Assembly: GCA_018806915.1 (NCBI GenBank)
Contig: JAGKQI010000085.1
Span: 930,001-994,000, forward strand
Source of the DNA: Phytophthora colocasiae
Lineage: Eukaryota > Oomycota > Peronosporomycetes > Peronosporales > Peronosporaceae
Length of the DNA: 64,000 nt
Direction: 5' to 3'
Below are positions 23,221-34,387 of the stretch, piece by piece. Positions within the stretch are counted from its first letter, which is position 1; every line of letters starts with the position of its first letter. The notes under the pieces were generated by a model, which was given only the letters and a program-made list of their open reading frames with translations, was not told where the DNA came from and searched no databases. Position numbers and translations under genes: made by a program.

Positions 23221-23771
23221 ACATGAGCTCTCGCAATGAACTCACTGCTGAAGAAAAGCAGATGATAGTAAAGGCACAATACTATTTCCTCCAGGACAGA
23301 CGAATCAAGATCCTGGGTCCGAGACCGCGTAGCAAGCTGTCTGGCCGTGTCGCCCGCCTCGGTGGGGCGCGTGATGGCGGCAGCAAGCAAAAAATGAAGC
23401 CTCCATCACCGAAGCAAGTCAAGTTGATGCGCCTGTCCCATGCGAATCTAATATTTTGTCTCATCCCTTTGTTATATTATACAGGAAATAAAGTTCGAGG
23501 GGACGTCCATATCAACATGATCTCGCCGAGTTAGCACCAAAGGTTCGTGAATTTATTCACCAGCAAAACAAAGCATGCAAGCAGGTGACTGCAGCATTAA
23601 TTGCAGCACATGTTTAGCAAGAAAATGAGGATTATATTCCCGTCCGGACCATGCGCTATCTGCTGAAAAATATGGGATTTTCCCATTTGAGAGGGAAAAA
23701 ACGAAATTTGCTAGCTGAAAAAGATGCTTCTGTTGCAGTATCCCCAGGGGTGCCGAAAATTGTATTGTTAC
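23221..23771 (+). pseudogene. N-terminal part of an IS630/Tc1-like transposase
   Basis: The reading ELTAEEKQMIVKAQYYFLQD, then after an intron or break VREFIHQQNKACKQVTAALI, and MRYLLKNMGFSHLRGKKRN matches the two helix-turn-helix segments of an IS630-type transposase. An in-frame stop (HV-stop-QENE) and lost frames show decay. Sequence is cut at 23773 by the left LTR of the gag-only element. The probable remaining part of the same gene is at 27930-28835. Confidence 0.62.
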
Positions 23772-23773
23772 AG

Positions 23774-24287
23774 TAAGTAAAAGGAGTTTACTTGGAGAAT
23801 TTGGGCAGCAAGGAGGACAACAGGTACCCTGTACCAGATCCAGATCAACAACTTCAACGACGGTGGCAACTTCAACAAGATCTTAACCCATGGGACGCAG
23901 CTGTCGCCAGTGGCGGAGACTTCACCTGAAGAGACGCTCGAGAAGCTGGAACCGGAGCTCACTTCCGAACTAGACAACCGGAGCTCACTTCCGAATTATC
24001 GCCCCGTGGAGACTGCACCCGAAGAGACGCTCGAGAAGCTGGAGCCTGAGTTCGCTTCCGAACTGGACAAGAACGCGAGAAGCTAGCACTAGAGACTTTA
24101 TCTACAATCAATACAAATAGGCGCTACGCGAGTGGCACCGGCGGGAGGACATCACTAAAGTCCTCGTCGGCCAGCACTGTGTTGACATTGCGTAAGAGCT
24201 ATACGACATACGAAAGAGGCTGATCAGAAACGATTGACGCTACTGGGTGGTCAGACAGGATCAAAGACGACTTTCCTTTCCCGCTTA
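23774..24287 (+). repeat. 5' LTR of the gag-only element
   Basis: 514 bp, with an internal imperfect duplication around 'gaagagacgctcgagaagctgga' (two copies about 95 bp apart). Same sequence as 26173-26686. Confidence 0.9.
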
Positions 24288-24793
24288 CTTGGTGGTCATA
24301 CAGGGGCTGATCAAAACGATCGGTCTTCGAAAAGAATTCGAGACGAGACTCGGCTGATCAAAACGATCGGCTTTAAAGCGAAGTCGACACGAGACTCAGC
24401 CTCAGTGGGCACGAACCCGCTGCAAAATATTCGAAATTTGAATTGCTCTGTGATTTTGACGTGAAACTTGGAACTGGATCTGACGCTGGAAGTGAAACTG
24501 GATAACTGATCTTGGCGTGGAATTTGACATTGACTTTGATATTTGGATTGCCTTTGCAGTAGTAGAGAGACTGTGGCGGTGTTGAGACGGAAGAGTGAGT
24601 GTGTGAAAGGCAACGGAACGGTATAAGAGGTAACCAGTCCTTTTTTCCGGGAAGTTTGTCTGTGAGGGTGAAAAGAGAGTGTGTGAAGGCGACTGAACGG
24701 TATAAGAGGTAACCAGTCCTTTTTCCCGGGAAGTTGGTCTGTGTGAGTGAGACGTTGATAGATTGAATTGAGTTGTGCTAATTCACGATTGAG

Positions 24794-25832
24794 ATGAGAC
24801 GAGAAGATGGAGAGATGAACTGTGGAACTGAAGCTAATGTGAACTGTGGAGCTGGAACAAATGAGCTAGAACGGAGAGTAGAAGCACGAACAGATTCGAT
24901 CATCACTGCGAGACGCATGTACCGGATGAAGTTGGACATTGAAGATTTCACTGGCCGAGGCCAGCGAACCCAAGATTGAATGGTGGTTGAAAGGAGCTGA
25001 GCAAGCAGCAGAACGTCAACGTGTGCTCGACGGTGAAACCTGGACGCCATTGGAGATGTACTATGGAGTGTCCGCGCACCTGAAGGAAGACGCAGAGAGA
25101 TGGTTTTGCAGCATTAGCACAAAAATTCCTACCGAAGACCGAACTTTTGAGCACTTATCTACACTGCTGAAGAGAAGATTTGGAAGACACGACACCAAAT
25201 ATCAGACACAGTTGCGAATGGCGAAACGTATCCAGCAGCCTGGAGAAAAGCTTGATAACTTTGCAGCGAACTTGCGTGACATCGGCATTGCACACGACGA
25301 GATTTCGGACTATTGGTATGTGGAGAGCTTCTTGAACGGGATCAACAACGACGTTTCTGCTCTTTGTGTGCGGGGTGCCAAGCCTAAGACCCTTGAAGAC
25401 GCAGTTAGACACGCGGTGGACGTTTCCGGTGACTATGGTGAAGGCATTAAGGTGAAAGACTGGAAGATTGCAGCACACCGTTATCGCAGACCTTCCGAGT
25501 CTGGACGACGAGAAAGAGGCGGCCAAGACGATGAACAGCCCGACAAAGGAGAACAACCCCATTTGGATGTACGCGGTCAACACGTCCCGAAGATAATAGC
25601 AGCAGTACTACATAATTATGCAGTAGCAGCGCCAATGATAACAGCACCGACAGCAGCAGCACCAACAACGAAGTCCTTGAAGCGGAAGAGAAGACGAAAC
25701 CAAGTGAACGAGAGAAGAACCTTAGAGTACTGGAGACGATGCAAGATGGAAACTGAGTGTTTTGTCTGTGGAGAACGTGGACACTGGCACCTAGAATGTC
25801 CGTTGCGAAACGTAGACGTTCATGAGCACTAG
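24794..25832 (+). CDS. gag protein of the gag-only element, one frame change
   Basis: The main frame 24939-25832 gives 297 codons: capsid-like EWWLKGAEQAAERQRV, WTPLEMYYGVSAHLKEDAER and RMAKRIQQPGEKLDNFAANL, a basic region, then a CCHC zinc knuckle CFVCGERGHWHLEC near the end. The upstream frame 24794-24979 reads KLDIEDFTGRG, which looks like the true start of capsid, so a one-base shift near 24965 probably separates them. Tandem 'ggtataagaggtaaccagtcc' copies in the leader (24627, 24700) precede it. Sequence 25833-26172 after gag has no pol motifs. Confidence 0.8.
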
Positions 25833-26172
25833 TTTGCCCTGAAGATGCAAGTATTTCTGAAGCTGATGTACCTGAGCCCGAAGCTGAAGTTGAAGATATC
25901 TGACGAAAACATCTTTCGAGGACGAAGCGTGGCAAGGAGAACTGACGCTGCAGACGTGGAGAAGAAGGAAAAGAAGACCGAGAGCTAGCAGAATACCGAT
26001 GCCAATCACAACGACGACCAACCTGGGGGAAGAGCGAGCAACAGCAGCATTGCCGACAGAGCCGAAGACGTGCAGGTAGACGCCGCACATATTGACGAAG
26101 TCTGACGAAACCGAGGTGACGAGTGCCTGTGCTCGGTACCATCGGGGACGATGGTATACCGGGGGAAGAGAG

Positions 26173-26686
26173 TAAGTAAAAGGAGTTTACTTGGAGAATT
26201 TGGGCAGCAAGGAGGACAACAGGTACCCTGTACCAGATCCAGATCAACAACTTCAACGACGGTGGCAACTTCAACAAGATCTTAACCCATGGGACGCAGC
26301 TGTCGCCAGTGGCGGAGACTTCACCTGAAGAGACGCTCGAGAAGCTGGAACCGGAGCTCACTTCCGAACTAGACAACCGGAGCTCACTTCCGAATTATCG
26401 CCCCGTGGAGACTGCACCCGAAGAGACGCTCGAGAAGCTGGAGCCTGAGTTCGCTTCCGAACTGGACAAGAACGCGAGAAGCTAGCACTAGAGACTTTAT
26501 CTACAATCAATACAAATAGGCGCTACGCGAGTGGCACCGGCGGGAGGACATCACTAAAGTCCTCGTCGGCCAGCACTGTGTTGACATTGCGTAAGAGCTA
26601 TACGACATACGAAAGAGGCTGATCAGAAACGATTGACGCTACTGGGTGGTCAGACAGGATCAAAGACGACTTTCCTTTCCCGCTTA
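26173..26686 (+). repeat. 3' LTR of the gag-only element
   Basis: 514 bp, identical by eye to the 5' LTR. It is preceded by the polypurine tract GGGGGAAGAGAG and followed by ATTTACGCATTG. Confidence 0.9.
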
Positions 26687-27929
26687 ATTTACGCATTGCA
26701 AAAATCCGCGACCAATAGATTATCGACGGCGTCTTCGAGGATGGTTAAATAGATTATTGGACAGGAGCAATCGGAAGATAGATTATCGGATGCATTACGT
26801 CTACCTCATCGCAACTCCTTACTGAATTTCCAACAGTGCGCGCGTCCCAATATCCGCTGTTTTGCCGTAGGAAGAGTAGCATTCCGAGCGTATACGGCTG
26901 CAGCGAGTGCCGTTGAAGCCCCAATGCAGCCCTTGGTGGGATGGTGGGCTCGACGTGAGATTGAGAATGCGGAGAAAAGAACAAAAAGGCAGAAGCTTGG
27001 TATGAATGTGTGGCATGGCTAAATGGTTGGAGGCTGAGCGCTCCAATACATTATCGGTAACGAAAAGGTGATTTAATAGATAATCGTTATTAACCGTTAA
27101 GGTTAGAAAAAAATTATCGATTTAAATTTATTGCAGGCACGAGACCACAGCGAGGTCTCACTTCGGTTCTAGATCACAGACACCCGACTCACCACGCCCT
27201 TAATGCCGATCAATCAAACATTTGCCCCCGCCGTGGATCTGAACGATTAGGGAAACGGGAACAATCGTTTTCCCTTCCCGTAAAACGCTTTCACACGATC
27301 TCCAATCTCCCATCCAGCATTCTTCATCGAGACGACCGGCTTTTCATCATTAGAATCTGCGAAAATGTCGTCAATTACCTCAATCTGGACAGCTTCCACG
27401 GAGCTTTTTGATCTCATAGCCAATGTCATACGTGCCGTCCGACCGCAAACGCTTCTTCCCCTTCTTATAGTGCCTTCTTCACCTTTGTTCCTCCAGTGCT
27501 TTTCCCGTAGAAGCTTTCACAGCTTTTCGATCTTCATCACTATCCTCTTTCAGGTCACTTACAGCTCAGCTTTTTCTTAAGAAGTGAATCAGTAGGGCCA
27601 GTAGCTAGACTTGTGACACCTCGAAGGAAATGAAAGACTGATCGATTGATTGTTAGCCTTGCTCCTCTCTGTTCTGCTAGCAAAACCTCCACGAGCTCTG
27701 CACATTCCTTCAGGTGCTACATCTATGGCCTGTGCTTCATCTTCTCCAGCGTTTGTCACCCGTAGCTTCCCCAACGTCCCAGTTGCCGCTCCAGCTGGAC
27801 ACACTGCTGCTGGTTCCGCTGTTGCTGGTTTTCTCGCCGCTGTCGCTGGTTCCTTTAGCAACAGCTCCTTACTGTTCCAGGCCTGGTCAATAATAATTGC
27901 CGCATCAATTTATTTTTCGGCACCCCCGA
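26687..27929. other. degenerate sequence with small host-like fragments
   Basis: Minus-strand 27247-27429 reads VIDDIFADSNDE, then EIGDRVKAFYGKGKRLFP, which resembles a Tudor/PWWP-like 'GDRVxAxYxKGK' segment. Its downstream frame is Lys-rich and full of stops. Sequence at 26780-27020 and 27640-27880 (Ala-rich in both strands) could not be assigned. This stretch separates the two halves of the IS630-like relic. Confidence 0.35.
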
Positions 27930-28835
27930 GTATCCCCAAAACAAGTTGGCCAATCTACGCGACGAAGAACGCCAACTTCCTCGCAAGCCAGAAGCGTTTT
28001 TAGATGAGTCGTACTGCAACGTTCATCACGTCACGGAGAAAATATGGCGACCTGAAGACAAAATCGTTTTGTTTAGACTTGATATATATTTATTCTACTG
28101 ACGCTCCTTAGAATTTGCATCGTAGCAGCAGGCGTTGTGCATAGCCAAGGGTGTGTCCTACAAGGGGAATTTGTATATGGTTCTATACAACATTGGTTGG
28201 CTTCTAAAAAAACATGCTTCTCCTGAAAGTGGCTACCACGAAAATTTTAACGCTACAATTTTTGAAGTTTGGTTTAGGCAGCTATGCACGACTTTATAAG
28301 AAAGATACGGCTCGTGCATAATTCATCTTGATGGTGGATCGTATCACAAGCGTCAGCTTAATCCTGCACCAACGAGGTCAACTACTAAAGACGGCATACA
28401 TGGCTGGAAGTCAATGGTAATGTTTTATTTATTTATGTTAATATTATTAAACTAACACATTTTATATATAGAAATCTTTCACGAAAAAACTTTTGTGAAA
28501 ACTCAGTTGCTAGCTGCCCCGCGTGTCAGATTTGCAGCTTTCGAGATCAGTCACGAAATTATCTATACACCCTATCACCCAGAGCTCCGGCCTATCGAGC
28601 TAATATGGGGGATCTTTAATATCGCATTGCACTCGACCCTGCGACCAGAATTTCCGATCTAAATGCCAAAGTTGGTGAAGGCTTAAGTGAAATTATGTCA
28701 AAGAACGGGACAAATGCATACCGACACGTACAAAAATTCGAGAACAGCTACAACGAAACTCTGGATGACTGTGAGCTCATGGATAACAGGGAAGGAGAGG
28801 ATGAGTGTGGCAGCGAAGAAGACGACCCCTACATT
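27930..28835 (+). pseudogene. C-terminal part of an IS630/Tc1-like transposase
   Basis: Frames read in order: RKPEAFLDESYCNVHHVTEK (first catalytic Asp), YHENFNATIFEVWF, IIHLDGGSYHKR (second Asp), EIIYTPYHPELRPIELIWGI (Glu), then an acidic tail ending near 28835. These are the DDE_3 blocks of an IS630-type transposase in the right order but with stops and frame changes between. The family resembles the uninterrupted transposase at 62487-63914. It is probably the continuation of the N-terminal piece at 23221-23771. Confidence 0.68.
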
Positions 28836-29451
28836 TTAATATATATAAGCTGCTGATGTGTTTCCCAATTGTGACCTTTTTTGAAAGTGCAAAGATGCTA
28901 AAATTGACCGCGCTGGTCGGGCACCACAGAGCCCAGGAAAAATGAAAACCAGTAGTAGCCTCAAATTGTGGTCAATTTCGGTAAAACCAAAGTAGATTGA
29001 AGGAAAAAAGATGGAACCACGGTCAACAACACACACATTTCTGCCCTGGGGTAAAGTTTTAGCCCGAAATTCAGATTAGAGAACGTAGAGAACGAGCAGC
29101 AATCCAAACAAAAACGTGTATCATGACTTATTGCCGCTACAATATTTATGAAGAGGAGAAGGAGCTTATTATGGCCCTTTCTATACGTATACTTAAATTT
29201 GTAGCAGCTTTGACAGGTTTACATATCAGCTCTGGGGTACATTGTACAGTAAAATGGCTACCTCGACAGCCTCCCTGCCTATTTAAAATGGTCCGTGATA
29301 TTCTAAAACTAAAAAAGTATTACAGTTCTTTCACGTGATAATTCTTTGTGTTCAGTCTAAAAGAAGCTTCTGGCGGGAGCCTGCGCTGCTGGTCCTACGT
29401 TGGCGCTTTCAGCCTTGCTGAGGAGCGAACGGGATCACGCTGGCACGCCAG
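28836..29451. other. spacer, nothing recognised
   Basis: A 71-codon ORF at 29123-29338 (MTYCRYNIYEEEKELIMALS) faintly resembles a transposase N-terminus but is too short to call. No repeats or promoters were seen. Confidence 0.3.
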
Positions 29452-30797
29452 ATGGCACGTTTCTGGCAGACAGGTGTGGCGAAGGACATTGTGCTAGCCA
29501 GCACAGCGTCCAAAACGAAGCAAAATAATCGGTCAGCTACGCAAATTCGCGCGGGGAAGGTGGCGAGGGCTGCACGTCGTGCTGCGGCAAGAGTTGCAGA
29601 TGGAGCAGTTACAGAGAGTCACAGAGAGGAAGTCCGCGGGGGCTCACGCGCAGGGTTGATCCTTTCTCCCTCGGCTCCACTAGTTCCTTGTAATGTCACT
29701 AAAGCTGAGGCTAGTACTCATAGTGCTGCTGGCCGCGCGCAAAAATGAATTTGCAGTGAATGCACGTGTTCAAACACGCTGTGGAATGCTCAGTGTAAAA
29801 GGTGCAAAATATTTCGTCCGAAACTCTCATTCAAGCGGCGTCTTTCGCCAATGCTGTCACTGTCGACAAAAGCAACCAGAGTACTTTTTCAGCCGAACAG
29901 AGTGCTATTGAGACTGAAAGTACTATCTCAAGTGCTCAAAGTACTATTGAATCTGAGCACAGTACTAAAACCACAGTATTACTCCTTCCGTAACCGGCCG
30001 ACGGCAGTCTGTTATGGTTTCGCGTGTGGCTACTGTCACGGACGAATTGTACTACCCAATTTATGGAGAATACTACACTGGTCAAGATGGTACTGTGACT
30101 CGCAAGTATACAACGACAGTTGAGGAATGGCAAGTTGCATTCATCAATGAGCGATGTGAGCCCCTGCTTGGTATCGAGTACCGTGTTTTGTGGGTTTATC
30201 CTGACAGAGGCTGTAAACACATCTACCTTCGGACGTGGGAGCCAGCTACCAGACTTCGAGAAGATGGCTTCACGGACAAACTGGACCTCGTTGACCGGTG
30301 GAAGACATCAGATGTGCCGTTGGTTGAGGACTTTCGGAGACAAGATCAAGATGGCATGGGACTTCTTGGAGCAGATGAAGACATATTGTGCGTTTTCAAC
30401 GCGTTGAAGCGTGCAGCTGAGTTGTTAACCCACCCGGACCTCATCACTGAGAAGGATTCATTGATGACAGTCACGTGCTCTACAATCAAGTTCTTCGAGC
30501 GAGCGACGTGGGTCGACGTGCGAGACTTCATGATTTGCCGGCGGGAGGCCGGCCGAGACATCAATTACAACGCCTTCGTCAAGAACAACTACATGAGGCC
30601 AGGTCGCCCTGGTACTCGTGTGATGAGGGAGGTATCGCTTAAAGATGGAGTAAACATCGTTGCTGCCTACAACCACAGCAATATTGGCCAAACGTCTCGT
30701 CTACGACAAGAAGAACGAACAAGGTAAGGCGATCGCGTCCGCAAATGGGTGGATCAACTTCTATGCATTTATTCGTCCGTTCATTATTTTTAAGTAG
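29452..30797 (+). pseudogene. chromodomain plus cysteine-protease-like ORF, near-intact
   Basis: The core frame 30014-30727 (237 codons) is uninterrupted. Residues about 38-98 look like a chromodomain (EWQVAFINERCEPLLGIEYR, LRTWEPATRL, then LVDRW). Residues about 120-225 have ILCVFNALKRAAEL with Cys126, and GVNIVAAYNHSN with a His, an arrangement like papain-fold (OTU/C48-type) cysteine proteases. That second call is inference. A frame change near 30705 would append 30 codons ending at TAG 30795 (GWINFYAFIRPFIIF). Upstream frames from 29452 are Ala/Arg-rich (AGKVARAARRAAARVADG) and may be a lost N-terminus. It lies directly ahead of a gypsy pol relic, so it may be a retrotransposon ORF; it could instead be a separate gene. 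Confidence 0.5.
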
Positions 30798-32600
30798 ATG
30801 ATAGGGTCGGTAGGATTTTCGCTGGTTGCTGAAGTATCATTGGTCACCACGGCATTACTGAGGACGATATCCGCCAAAGGCGTGAGGCTGAACTTCCTAT
30901 TTATTCCAGGACAGGCTGTCGTGAATGGAATTGGTGACACCTGTTCCTGTGGAGAGCAAGGTGAATTTGAATCTCGACACCTGGAGGCCCTTCGGTTTTG
31001 TGAAACGTGGTTTGTTGAGTTCTGACTGGGGCATGAGGGATGTTGATGGAAAGCCGGGCTTAAGGCGGTGAGCGTGCTGGCATACGCTTCTACCGCGGAG
31101 TAGCCGGGCACTACTGGTGGGTAGCGTCTACTGGACAAGGATGAAGCTCGAGCGTGTTTTCCGGAGTTTACGAAAGATATCGATAGAGAGCGTGACTATT
31201 CTGTTAAAGAAAGTAGGTGAGGCTCGGCGGTGGGAGCAATGCAAGAGTTTCTTACCGAGCTGGAGGGATTTTAATGCAGCTCATAGATGTTTTTCGTCCT
31301 TTCATGGGCGTGATCGACCTGTAAATATGCCACCCATGGAGGTCTCTCTCAAGCCAAGTGCAATACTTGTGAAGTGCCGAGCTCGTCGATACTCGCCCGC
31401 TCACCGTGCGTTTCTGAAGAAACCAGTAATGCACTGATTGGTACTGGGATATATTATCTTAATCCCCATACCTGGTGGTGATCTCCTCCTCCTGTTGTGA
31501 ATAAACCGGAAGCTGGAGCGCATCGTATGACCGTGACGTGCGAGGTCCGAATGGATACGTGGAGTCCATTGTATGGCCAATGCGGATTTTGGAGGCAGCC
31601 TTTGAGCAGCCCCGCAGATCCTCGCGCTACTTTTCGCTGTATTTTTTAGGGGTTTTGGCAATTCGCAATGGCGGTGTGGTGCCAAGAAATTTACTCCATC
31701 CTGACTGAGTAAGGGGTCATTACACCAACTCGAGTCTTCATGGGAGGAACAAACAGTGTCACCTACGTCCAATCGGCCGTGCAGGAAATGTTTGCTGGGA
31801 CTTTCAAGAACGGACTGGTGATCTGGATTGACGACATGTTGGGTTACAAAGAGCCTGCTATAATTGCTCAAGAAGGTCTTAATGATCTGTGTATGCTTAA
31901 CCCCAAGAAATGCACTGGGGGAGGCGCTGTGGTTTGGTCGTGTGGTGTCGGGGGAAGGTGTGCGCCATGATCCCGCAAGGATCGCTGTTCTCTCGACTAC
32001 CGGACAAGCGTTACAGCAGTTTGTCTGTGCACGGAAGTGGATGCGGGTGTCGCTACATGCATTTAATAAGCTGGTCGACCCGCTAGTGAAAGTGATGGAC
32101 CGTGTCTATAAACATGCTGGAGGCCGCAAGAAAATTCAAGTACGGAACGTGAAGCTGTGTGATGTCGGCTGGGGGGGGGTAATGAACTTGCCTGTATCGA
32201 GCAATTCAAGGCTGCGTTGTAACAGGCGCTTCTACTGGCGCACCCAGATCCTAAACAAGCTTCTTGCTGTCTACACGGAGCGAGTGGCGACCTCTGTGGT
32301 GCTGCGATTACACAGTTTCTGCGGGATCATGCGTCACAGCCACTTAGCGAGCAGCAACACCAGCCATTAATGATGCTGAGTGGGTCATTTTCGGGAGCCG
32401 CTAAGCGGTGGGCTATAATGGAAAAGGAGGCATAAACAATTGTCGATACGTGTAGGCTAGCGGACTACCTTCTGCACCGTCCCGATGGGTTTGAATTCTT
32501 TACAGATCACCCTAATCTACACTTTATCTTCGATCCACACCGTGTTTCGAAGTCGGTGCCGAAGTATACAGACAACGACACAAATACCCGAGCCAAACAG
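30798..32600 (+). pseudogene. Ty3/gypsy pol remnant (RT and RNase H)
   Basis: Scattered frames give the RT order: PPMEVSLKPSAILVKCRARR and SPAHRAFLKK before RT (31330-31430); MGGTNSVTYVQSAVQEMFAG and VIWIDDMLGY (31740-31850, the xDD motif reading WIDD); LNPKKC; a thumb-like VRHDPARIAVL and ALQQFVCARKWMR; then a connection/RNase H start and LHRPDGFEFF (32475). Dozens of stops and frame changes show age. No LTRs were found, and integrase is absent, cut off near 32600. Confidence 0.72.
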
Positions 32601-32654
32601 GCCAGACCAATGCGCTGATAGGTAAATACAAACTTCAAAAGAAATTATAAAAAC

Positions 32655-33345
32655 GCCATTTATTAAACTATCATTGCCTCAACCCTAGGAATAGCTGTCT
32701 GGAAGCTACGAATTACTAGCTCATCTGAAAACTCTTCCCACGCCTTGATTGTAGACTTGATAGTCTTAAGACGTTTTTTGGGAACAGAGAGACCGTTTTA
32801 GGAGTATAGCAACCTTTAATCCGTGTTTTTAGTGGTCCCATTACCCCGACGTCCAGTGGCTGACAGACGGAGGTGCTTTTTGGGGGTAAACGGGCCACAG
32901 AAGCGATACTCTTCAGCTGCAACTCGTACGCCTTGCTCGGACACATGGCTCTCAAAGTTGTCCACAATAAGCACAGCTGGGCCATCAATTTCATACGTTA
33001 GGAGGTTTATATTATAGAATTTCCATCCTGCCAGATCCATCCGCCCAGTCTCTTGTACTGTGTAAAACAGCCCTTTTGGAAGAGTACGGATCTCCTTGGT
33101 CTCAATAGTGCCGCCCAATTCTTCGCAAAATAAAAAGGGGTTTTTTTCCTACAACAACAAAAAAACAAAATACATTTACAAAAAAGCCAGATCAACAAAC
33201 CATCAGCTCGTATTGTCAAGACTGCTGTCATACGTCCGCAGTGCTTCGTGAGGTCTTGGACTTTTGCCGACCCTCTTCTCTCCTTGACGCCCCAAATTCT
33301 TACAGGCGGCATATCGAAATTTATCGCAGTTTCGTCAATATTGTA
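32655..33345 (-). pseudogene. pogo/Tigger-like (DDE_1) transposase remnant
   Basis: Minus-strand frames read DMPPVRIWGVKERRGSAKVQ and LTKHCGRMTAVLTIRADG (33200-33320), GPAVLIVDNFESHVSEQGVR (near 32960, with the second catalytic Asp in VDNFESH), and LPPKSTSVCQPLDVGVMGPL (near 32830, third acidic region). This is the DDE_1 order of pogo-type elements. Frames change at about 33170 and 32860. A short basic segment at 33400-33460 (MAFRHKKLKKQSFRIQIKQD) may be part of the N-terminus. Limits are approximate. Confidence 0.68.
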
Positions 33346-33764
33346 TATTTAGGATGGTGAGTAGGAGCTGTAGACAGACTAAAACTCAATAGCAAAGTCC
33401 TGCTTAATCTGTATACGGAAACTTTGTTTCTTGAGCTTTTTGTGTCGAAAAGCCATATCTTAAAACAGTACAAACGACAGATGAAAGCATATTTAGTATG
33501 AATATAATTGTTAATAAACTGAGACAAGTGTTTTTACCGTTTTGCTATTCTCTGCAGCAGTGGTCCGCCAATACAGTAAAAAATTGAACTGGGCGATCCT
33601 CATCGAAATAATACATGTTTCAATTTCTAGTTGAAGCAATAATAAATATTTCCGCAATCTTGCCTTATTGTTGTTTTATCTACGTCGTCCTCGTCTACTT
33701 CGTTCTTGACTTCCAGCCCCAACACCAACTGGGATTGTCGCTCTGTAGTCGACAGGCCAGGCCG
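33346..33764. other. AT-rich spacer
   Basis: Upstream side of the pogo-like relic. 'cagtggtccgccaatacagt' near 33557 might be near its terminal repeat, but I could not pair it. A 96-codon ORF at 33615 has no resemblance to known proteins. Confidence 0.3.
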
Positions 33765-34004
33765 TTACAGCTCCTCATGTTCGAAGCGGACCAGCGAATC
33801 TTGAGGCAAGTCCGGCGCTGGCTGCCACGTCAGGCGCTCAAAGCCGACCCAGGAAACGAGATAATAGGCTCTTCCTCTGCCATCCATCTTCTTGGCATAT
33901 ATTAGCTCTAACGTATACAGATTATCACCTTGAAACTCGCCGCCATCACTATCCGAGGAGGTTTCGTCGGAAAGGGTGGCTTCTTCAACGGGGATTCCTG
34001 TCAC
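33765..34004 (-). pseudogene. chromodomain fragment
   Basis: 79 codons: an acidic lead (SDSDGGEFQGDN), then YTLELIYAKKMDGRGRAYYL, VSWVGFERLTWQPAPDLP. This has the chromodomain pattern (Tyr, then YLVxW.G....TWxPxxDL). The third aromatic position of the usual 'KWKGY' block is Phe. In oomycetes this domain is often the integrase tail of gypsy elements; no integrase precedes it here. 34005-34387 shows nothing. Confidence 0.6.
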
Positions 34005-34387
34005 CTATTCGCCCACTAACTCGGCCATTGTCACTATCGTGTAGGCTGTCGTTGCTGGTGACGCCTGCTGCCGCTAAACGGTCGATCTGCGAGCGGCGCT
34101 TGTTCTTCTTGAGCACGATAAATAGTGACATGGAAGCATAGTATGTTGGTTATATATAACTTATTAAATATTTGTTTAGAAGGGAAAACAGTCTGCCGCG
34201 TGATCCACTTATTTCTTTTTGCTTCGTTTTCATCAATAAAAAGCCGATGACAGAGTTTCAACATGCATAACATAGCTCTTCAAGTGTACGATTAATTTAG
34301 TTCATCAAGTAGCATCCTTTGTCAGTAGTAATAAGTAAGCAAAACAATTAGATTAATGCTAAAGGCTTTCTTCTTCGCAAACACTAG

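Larger units (their letters stand above)
23774..26686 (+). mobile_element. gag-only LTR retrotransposon (TR-GAG-like), identical LTRs
   Basis: Two 514-bp direct repeats (23774-24287 and 26173-26686), identical as far as I can read, bound a 1.9-kb interior. The LTRs start TAAG and end CTTA, not the usual TG/CA. GGGGGAAGAGAG just before the right LTR is a good polypurine tract, and TGGTGGTC just after the left LTR could be the primer site. The only coding region is gag; there is no protease, RT, RNase H or integrase. It fits a non-autonomous gypsy derivative mobilised in trans. Identical LTRs imply a recent insertion. I could not identify a clean target duplication (GTTAC against TTTAC is the closest). 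Confidence 0.85.

Noticed and set aside
25447..26376. 309-codon minus ORF running from the right LTR into gag
   Set aside because: It is antisense to gag and LTR. The same first 69 codons occur in the left LTR, and composition is Ser/Leu/Val low-complexity.
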